This document shows positions 6,205 through 10,465 of a DNA stretch of 10,465 bases, piece by piece. A program made the translations under genes and the position numbers. Below the pieces are notes generated by a model. The model was given only the letters and a program-made list of their open reading frames with translations, was not told the DNA's origin and did not search any database. The stretch spans positions 1 through 10,465 of the forward strand of contig JAKADD010000059.1 in the NCBI GenBank assembly GCA_021820825.1. The letters run 5' to 3'. Positions within the stretch are counted from its first letter, which is position 1. Every line of letters starts with the position of its first letter. The stretch is from Bacillota bacterium. GTDB taxonomy: Bacteria; Bacillota; Bacilli; Alicyclobacillales; SLC66.

Positions 6205-7089
6205 CTAGGGATTGAGGTCGATCCGCGTTCCCGTGTACTCCAGTGTGGGCGACACATCAATCAGGCTCATCGGCATTGTGAAGCGACCGTTATGCATGGG
6301 AGTCAAAGCAGCCATGGCAACAAAGTGTTCGACCGTTTCATCGACATAAAAGAGGACATTTTCCCGAAAGAGCTGGATGCGTTCGGCGTCTGTGAGCGGG
6401 ATTGCAGGCGTCGTCCGCGCATCATGGTCCTTTGCCGGCAACACGACCGGAAGCTGGCCCGGTTTTTTTGTCAGTTGGGCTGGATTGGCGAAGATCGTCT
6501 CGGTAAAGACGCCAGCGGACCGTAGACGTCCGATCACGCGGCGCGCGGCGAGTTCCGCTCCGCGTCCGAAGTTGCCAGGAAATATTCCGATATCAGCCTG
6601 CAGATCAGTGAATGCAGGTCCGCCAAAAAGCAGCGGATACAGATCTGAACAGATGGAAAACACACAGGTGCGCGTCTCGTCGCCCTGACTCAAGGTGACG
6701 CGGCGTATGAAGTCGTACGGGGTGACGTTGATTTTGGGAAAGCGTTCGGAATACTGCACCATTTCAAATGACTGCGGCGTGACTTTGGCTGCGGGAACAT
6801 GCAGTTCGCCGCGCGGTGTAATGAGTGTGAGCGCGTTGTAACGGTGATCCGGTTTGCTGTGCGGTAACAGTGCACCGTCGAGATTCAGCGTTGTGACAAT
6901 CGTCAGGCGCCTGTCCTGCGCTTTTTTGATGAGCGCGTCCAGGGTGCGTTCGGCCTCTTCTGCGGTGTACGCCGCGTACTCCGGAAAGATCAGAATCTCG
7001 CCGGCTTGGGCGCGGTCGCAAGTTTGGAGAATCTCCTCGCGGACCGCCGCCTCTGAACCTAGCTGATACGTTTCTACACGCCAATTCAA
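6205..7089 (-). CDS. Carbon-nitrogen hydrolase, nitrilase superfamily
   Basis: A 294-residue cytoplasmic hydrolase, a normal length for the family. The Glu-Lys-Cys triad is readable: Glu37 in LIFPEYAA, Lys102 in AAKVTPQ and Cys147 in FSICSDLYP. Members cleave amides, nitriles or carbamoyl groups to the acid plus ammonia; the substrate here is not predictable. Translation starts at TTG 7089, overlapping the TGA of the upstream synthetase gene (TTGA), with GAGGAGG (complement of 7099-7105) 9 nt before it inside the synthetase coding end. That overlap indicates translational coupling in one operon. After the catalytic Cys the expected nitrilase layout continues (ADIGIFPGNFGRGAEL, then TIFANPAQ). 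The pairing suggests that the acid it releases is activated by the synthetase, or that it removes a toxic amide or nitrile precursor (inference). Confidence 0.87.
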   Translation of the reverse strand: MNWRVETYQLGSEAAVREEILQTCDRAQAGEILIFPEYAAYTAEEAERTLDALIKKAQDRRLTIVTTLNLDGALLPHSKPDHRYNALTLITPRGELHVPAAKVTPQSFEMVQYSERFPKINVTPYDFIRRVTLSQGDETRTCVFSICSDLYPLLFGGPAFTDLQADIGIFPGNFGRGAELAARRVIGRLRSAGVFTETIFANPAQLTKKPGQLPVVLPAKDHDARTTPAIPLTDAERIQLFRENVLFYVDETVEHFVAMAALTPMHNGRFTMPMSLIDVSPTLEYTGTRIDLNP

Positions 7090-9068
7090 GTTGTCGTTCC
7101 TCCTCGTACTTCCGAGATTAGCATATTCAGCACGTCACTGTCTTCGAGACCCGTGACGTCGCCCTTGATAACGCCGCCTTCCAGAATCTCGCGCAGCATG
7201 CGGCGGATGATTTTCCCGGATCGCGTCTTGGGCATCACACTGACAAATTGGATGCGCTCTGGTTTGGCGAACGAACCGATGTCGTCAATGACCTTCTGCT
7301 GCAGCGCCCTGGCAAGGGCGGAATCCGGCGCAAAGCGACTGTCGATCGTGACAAACGCCACCGGAACCGTTCCCTTGATGTCATCAGGTTGGGCCACCAC
7401 GGCCGCTTCGACAACGGACTCGTGCTGAATCAGGGAACTCTCCATTTCCATGGTGCTGATGCGGTGACCCGCAACATTGATGACGTCGTCCACCCTTCCC
7501 AACACCCAGAAGTGCCCGTCATCGTCGCGCACGGCGCTGTCGCCAGTGAAATAGGCGCCTGGAACCTGCGCGAAGTAGTTTTGCAGATAGCGGTCGTGGT
7601 CGCCAAACACGTCTCGCGCCAAACTGGGAAAGGGGGTGCGAATGATCAGGAATCCCGCTGTTCCGCCTGGAACGGAATGGCCCTCATAATCCACGACGTC
7701 AAGGCTGTGACCGAAAAATGGCACGCCGCAGGACCCTGGTTTCATAGCGGTCGCGCCGGGCAGGGAGGCGAGCGGCGTGCCGCCTGTTTCCGTTTGCCCC
7801 CAGGTGTTATTGATGACTGCGTGATTGCCGCCGACAACGCGGTGCAACCAGTTCCATGCTTCCGGGTTTAACGGTTCGCCAACCGAAGCCAGCAGGCGGA
7901 TGGAGGACAGATCGTATGTCTCAGCCAATGCCTCTCCATATTTCATGAGCATCCGGTAGGCGGTCGGAGCGGAAAACAGCTTGCTGACCTGGTAGCGTTC
8001 AACCATTTCGTACAGTCGGCCTTGATGCGGATGGTCGATCGCCCCTTCATAGATAACAGTCGTGACGCCGAGCGCCAGTCCGCCCACAAGGACAAATATA
8101 TGAGATGTCAGCCAGCCGATATCGGCCGTGTTCCAGTACACATCCTCATCGCGCAGGTCGAGCTGGTATTTGGAATAGGCGTACGTTCCCAGCAGGAATC
8201 CCCCGCCTGCATGAACGATTCCTTTTGGTTTGCCGCTGGTTCCGCTTGTGAAGATGAGCAGTCCCGGATCGTTGCAGTCCAGCGGCTCGACAGCGCAGGT
8301 TGCCGAGGCCTCTCGCATCAACTCTGTGTAGTCGAGGTCCCGGCCGGGGGTCATGGGCGTGGGCAGGTCGGCGATTCTGTTAAACACGATGACGTGTCTG
8401 ACCATGTGCTCGCTCTGGAGGGCGGCGTCCACGGTTTCTTTCAGACGCAGTGCTTTTCCCCTGCGATAGCTGCCGTTCGCGCAGATGACCGCCAAGGCAT
8501 TTGAACTGACGATCCGGTCACGCAAAGCATCCGGTGAAAATCCGGCAAAAACGGTATTGTAAACGATTCCAAGCCGAAGACACGCCAACAGGACGATGTA
8601 TGTTTCCGGGAGGTTTTGCATGTAGACACTGACCACATCTCCCCTGGACAACCCCAGCCCGCGCAGAACATTCGCAAACTTCTGCACGTCGCGATGCAGT
8701 TGCAAGTAGGTCAAAGTCCGCGTTTCTCCGTTCTCTCCTTCAAAAAAAAGGGCAACTTTATTGCGGCGCAGGGGGTCCTTCGCGTGCCGATCTACACAGT
8801 TATCGCATACGTTGATCGTGCTTCCCGGGAAGAATTGAAAATCGGGCATGCGGCCTGCAATGACAGTTGGCTCACGGTGAAGCCATGTGAGTTCGTCGGC
8901 GATTTCGTTCCAAAATGCCTCCGGATCAGCAATCGATGCGCGATACTTCGAGTTGTACATCTCAGAGGTTGTGAGATAGGAATGTTCGGCATAGGCAAGT
9001 GGCGGAAGGAGCGTTTCACTTTTCAGAATAAATTCGATTTCATTATTGTCCACATTCTCCACAGCCAT
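7086..9068 (-). CDS. Acyl-CoA synthetase, acetyl-CoA synthetase-like, enlarged pocket predicted
   Basis: A 660-residue ANL-family enzyme that makes an acyl-AMP from a carboxylate and ATP and passes it to CoA. I start it at ATG 9068, 6 nt after GGGAGGA (complement of 9075-9081); the open frame to 9221 adds 51 residues without support. An ACS-type N-terminal cap (about 34-90) is followed by the P-loop TSGTSGKPKG (274-283), the hinge and adenylate motifs TWGQTETGG (422-430) and YFTGD (506-510), and the C-terminal PKTRSGK (613-619) with catalytic Lys619, a site often controlled by acetylation in this family. Acetate-specific enzymes have TWWQTE, with the second Trp (Trp414 in Salmonella Acs) closing the pocket; here it is Gly424. 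The usual GWVTG is GWLTS (318-322), while SVGEP keeps its Val396. Longer or branched acids such as propionate, butyrate or isobutyrate are therefore likelier than acetate alone. It is first in an operon with the nitrilase-type gene. Confidence 0.93.
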   Translation of the reverse strand: MAVENVDNNEIEFILKSETLLPPLAYAEHSYLTTSEMYNSKYRASIADPEAFWNEIADELTWLHREPTVIAGRMPDFQFFPGSTINVCDNCVDRHAKDPLRRNKVALFFEGENGETRTLTYLQLHRDVQKFANVLRGLGLSRGDVVSVYMQNLPETYIVLLACLRLGIVYNTVFAGFSPDALRDRIVSSNALAVICANGSYRRGKALRLKETVDAALQSEHMVRHVIVFNRIADLPTPMTPGRDLDYTELMREASATCAVEPLDCNDPGLLIFTSGTSGKPKGIVHAGGGFLLGTYAYSKYQLDLRDEDVYWNTADIGWLTSHIFVLVGGLALGVTTVIYEGAIDHPHQGRLYEMVERYQVSKLFSAPTAYRMLMKYGEALAETYDLSSIRLLASVGEPLNPEAWNWLHRVVGGNHAVINNTWGQTETGGTPLASLPGATAMKPGSCGVPFFGHSLDVVDYEGHSVPGGTAGFLIIRTPFPSLARDVFGDHDRYLQNYFAQVPGAYFTGDSAVRDDDGHFWVLGRVDDVINVAGHRISTMEMESSLIQHESVVEAAVVAQPDDIKGTVPVAFVTIDSRFAPDSALARALQQKVIDDIGSFAKPERIQFVSVMPKTRSGKIIRRMLREILEGGVIKGDVTGLEDSDVLNMLISEVRGGTTT

Positions 9069-9096
9069 CGCGTATCCTCCCTTAATTTCTACTGAC

Positions 9097-9125
9097 TGTA
9101 TGCGTTTTCTCCATAGTACCCCAGG
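9097..9125 (-). promoter_or_regulatory. Weak candidate promoter for the synthetase operon
   Basis: On the minus strand TTGCTC is followed after 17 bp by TACTAT, about 30 nt upstream of the synthetase start. The boxes match SigA consensus only partly (3/6 and 4/6), so the real promoter may lie further up in the divergent intergenic region. Coordinates are approximate. Confidence 0.2.
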
Positions 9126-9190
9126 GATGGTGCAAGAGCAATACAGCGTCTGGTGCGATCCCTTCTCGCGAAGACAGGCGAACAGCAAGG

Positions 9191-9306
9191 GCTCCGTTTG
9201 CAGCAGTCTGTCATCAGTCATTCATACCAGCAGACCTGCGACGGTGATTCTCCAGTGTTGACTCTTTGCAACTGGCAGGGTATGGTTAATGCGATGCAAA
9301 CGGAGC
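9191..9306. repeat. 12-bp inverted repeat spanning the divergent promoter region
   Basis: GCTCCGTTTGCA (9191-9202) is perfectly complementary to TGCAAACGGAGC (9295-9306), with 92 bases between. The pair brackets the interval between the divergent synthetase operon and the small membrane protein gene and contains the latter's promoter boxes. Two half-sites of one regulator, with looping, or a remnant of a larger repeat are both possible. It is too widely spaced to be a terminator. Confidence 0.45.
9258..9286 (+). promoter_or_regulatory. SigA-type promoter for the small membrane protein gene
   Basis: TTGACT (9258-9263, 5/6) and TATGGT (9281-9286, 4/6) are separated by 17 bp. The predicted start of transcription is near 9293, about 60 nt before the gene. 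The right arm of the 12-bp inverted repeat (9295-9306) would lie at the start of the transcript. Confidence 0.5.
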
Positions 9307-9355
9307 GTCGTTCAGTCGCTGTGACGGTATGGTGCGACGAAAGGGGAATGTGTTC

Positions 9356-9697
9356 GTGGTCGCGATTCACACTGTGCTCGGATTGCCGATTGTTGTCATT
9401 GCCGTGCTGCTGCTTCTCTGGAATACTCTGCGCATCAGCAACAAATGGCGGACGCCGAGCTTTGGGCGCGTGTTGATTGGCCTGCTTGACCTGGAGATCC
9501 TGCTGGGAATCATCGCGTTTATCATCCATCCGATCTGGGGATTGTTTGTCCTGCACCCCATCACGATGATTGCCGCTGCTGCTGTCGCACATGTGCTGGT
9601 GCGTGAGAAAAACTCTCAGCAAAAACAGCTGGCTGGCTATTTTCTGGCTACTGTCCTGCTCATTTTGGGTGTCTATTTCGCCAACCATCTGGTGTGA
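9356..9697 (+). CDS. Small four-helix membrane protein with His motif
   Basis: A 113-residue protein if started at GTG 9356, which has AAGGGG (9341-9346) 9 nt upstream; the frame also allows ATG 9329, but no ribosome binding site precedes it. Four hydrophobic helices are visible: about 3-20, 36-52, 59-80 and 92-112. His5 is in helix 1, and helix 3 carries an HPxxMxxAAxxAH pattern (LHPITMIAAAAVAH). Paired His residues in small four-helix membrane proteins can be heme or metal ligands, but I cannot assign a family. It has its own promoter divergent from the synthetase operon and is followed directly by a decayed gene in the same frame. Confidence 0.75.
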   Translation: MVAIHTVLGLPIVVIAVLLLLWNTLRISNKWRTPSFGRVLIGLLDLEILLGIIAFIIHPIWGLFVLHPITMIAAAAVAHVLVREKNSQQKQLAGYFLATVLLILGVYFANHLV

Positions 9698-9712
9698 CCC
9701 AGTTTCTTAATA

Positions 9713-10279
9713 ATGCTTTGGCGTTCGACATCGAGTTATTTCTTGAATCGCCAAAAAGGATGGGTGCTTCAAACTTCCTCCCCAGCGTTGGGCCTCATGA
9801 GTAAAATGATCGTGTGAGCGGTAGATGGTGGCTTGGATTGGCAATTACTATTTGAGACATCACGAAAGGGGTCGCAAGGCGAATTCAGCGGGGGATACCC
9901 GTCCTTGATGGCTTTTCGTAGTCGTTCGCTCGGATGGATAGGAATTGAGGCTCGGACGACGCCTGGTTCCTTGCATTTGATGGAGTCTGTAACAGGTGGG
10001 GCTTCTTGGGAGGGAATCCGCATTGCGGTTCCGAAAAAGTATGATTCGTTGTACTTTACGCCGACCCTTGTCCGCTTTTTCAACGGTGGACAGGAGGGGA
10101 TCCTGATTGGTTCTGGGATTGGAATGTTCTCCTCTTCAGTCACCCTCCCTCCTCTATACCCTGAATGCGAGGCGGAACAAATGGATATTGCATTCGGATT
10201 TACCCTAAATACCCCAAAAACACGCATGGCGATTCGCGGCACCAGCAGAAGGGTGAAAATGGGGAGGTGTCGAATTTGA
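9713..10279 (+). pseudogene. Decayed Asp-box (BNR/sialidase-like) repeat protein gene
   Basis: Reading from 9713 gives SSYFLNRQKGWVLQT, then GLMSKMIV, an in-frame TGA (9815-9817), then AVDGGLDWQLLFETS, GYPSLMAF, LGWIGIE, SVTGGASW, and FTPTLVRFFNGGQEGILIG. This order (GW, Asp-box, GYP, GWIG, Asp-box, then P-FFN) is the pattern of secreted BNR/WD40-type repeat proteins. Both Asp-boxes (consensus S-x-D-x-G-x-x-W) are damaged: AVDGGLDW (9818-9841, Ser to Ala) and SVTGGASW (9986-10009, Asp to Thr). The N-terminal half and signal peptide are missing, since the previous gene ends at 9697. After about 10200 the similarity fades, and the frame closes at 10279 in low-complexity basic residues, suggesting a frameshift. 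I see nothing interpretable in 10280-10465. The family call is by eye. Confidence 0.5.
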
Positions 10280-10465
10280 TTTTGGTTGCCGAAGGAAGGT
10301 TGCTCCTTGGTGCACCGATGGCGCAGAGCAGTTACCTCACATCTTTAGATAGGCAAGCGGCGAGTTCTGCACTGACCAAACATTGCAGGAATAGGTGGTT
10401 TGGGAAGAAGGGCTCTCCGCTACAGCATGCTATAGAGCGCTGGTTCCTGACATAATTCTGACTGT

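Noticed and set aside
7248..7871. Plus-strand frames across the acyl-CoA synthetase gene (also 8022-8504 and 8616-9095)
   Set aside because: These are antisense shadows of a strongly conserved ANL enzyme whose motifs are continuous on the minus strand.
9218..9688. 156-residue minus-strand frame opposite the small membrane protein
   Set aside because: Its translation is an Asp/Gln/His-rich shadow of hydrophobic helices on the plus strand; the plus strand has the promoter and ribosome binding site.
9769..10242. 157-residue minus-strand frame at the right end
   Set aside because: It is open and long, but Pro/Arg/Ile-rich without recognisable motifs, whereas the plus strand shows ordered BNR-type segments interrupted by a stop.

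Overview
The window reads as chromosomal DNA of a spore-forming, moderately GC-rich Bacillota, with a lineage near Alicyclobacillaceae as the best guess. The signs are strong AGGAGG-type ribosome binding sites, frequent TTG starts, a canonical T-box leader, SigA-like promoters and a possible sporulation-type promoter. Genus is not resolved from sequence alone. There is no rRNA, tRNA, CRISPR array or intact mobile element.

Layout. 1-385: a gene-free leader with two back-to-back hairpins, tandem promoter-like boxes, a 13-bp palindrome and a 5'UTR hairpin, leading into an atypical NRAMP-family metal transporter (386-1633). 1634-1940: an intergenic region with an 18-bp perfect inverted repeat and a promoter for a secreted protein of unknown function (1941-3074). 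3131-3426: a promoter and complete T-box riboswitch whose specifier aligns as UAC (tyrosine), controlling a DRE-TIM/HMGL-like aldolase (3458-4420). 4479-5747 (minus): an exported beta-propeller-like protein. 5971-6123 (plus): a 50-residue hydrophilic protein behind a SigG-like promoter. 9068-6205 (minus): a two-gene operon of an acetyl-CoA-synthetase-like acyl-CoA synthetase followed, with overlapping stop and start, by a nitrilase-superfamily hydrolase. 9356-9697 (plus): a small four-helix membrane protein divergent from that operon. 9713-10279: a decayed Asp-box (BNR) repeat gene with an in-frame stop and both visible Asp-boxes damaged.

How the genes work together. The strongest functional link is the synthetase/hydrolase pair. 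The synthetase carries Gly where acetate-specific enzymes have the pocket-closing Trp, so it probably activates acids larger than acetate, and the nitrilase-type enzyme could supply or process a related amide or acid. The most unusual regulatory observation is a tyrosine-type T-box in front of an aldolase of unassigned substrate. It implies that the enzyme is made when charged tRNA-Tyr is scarce. Several genes start at TTG or internal ATG codons, downstream of the longest open frame.
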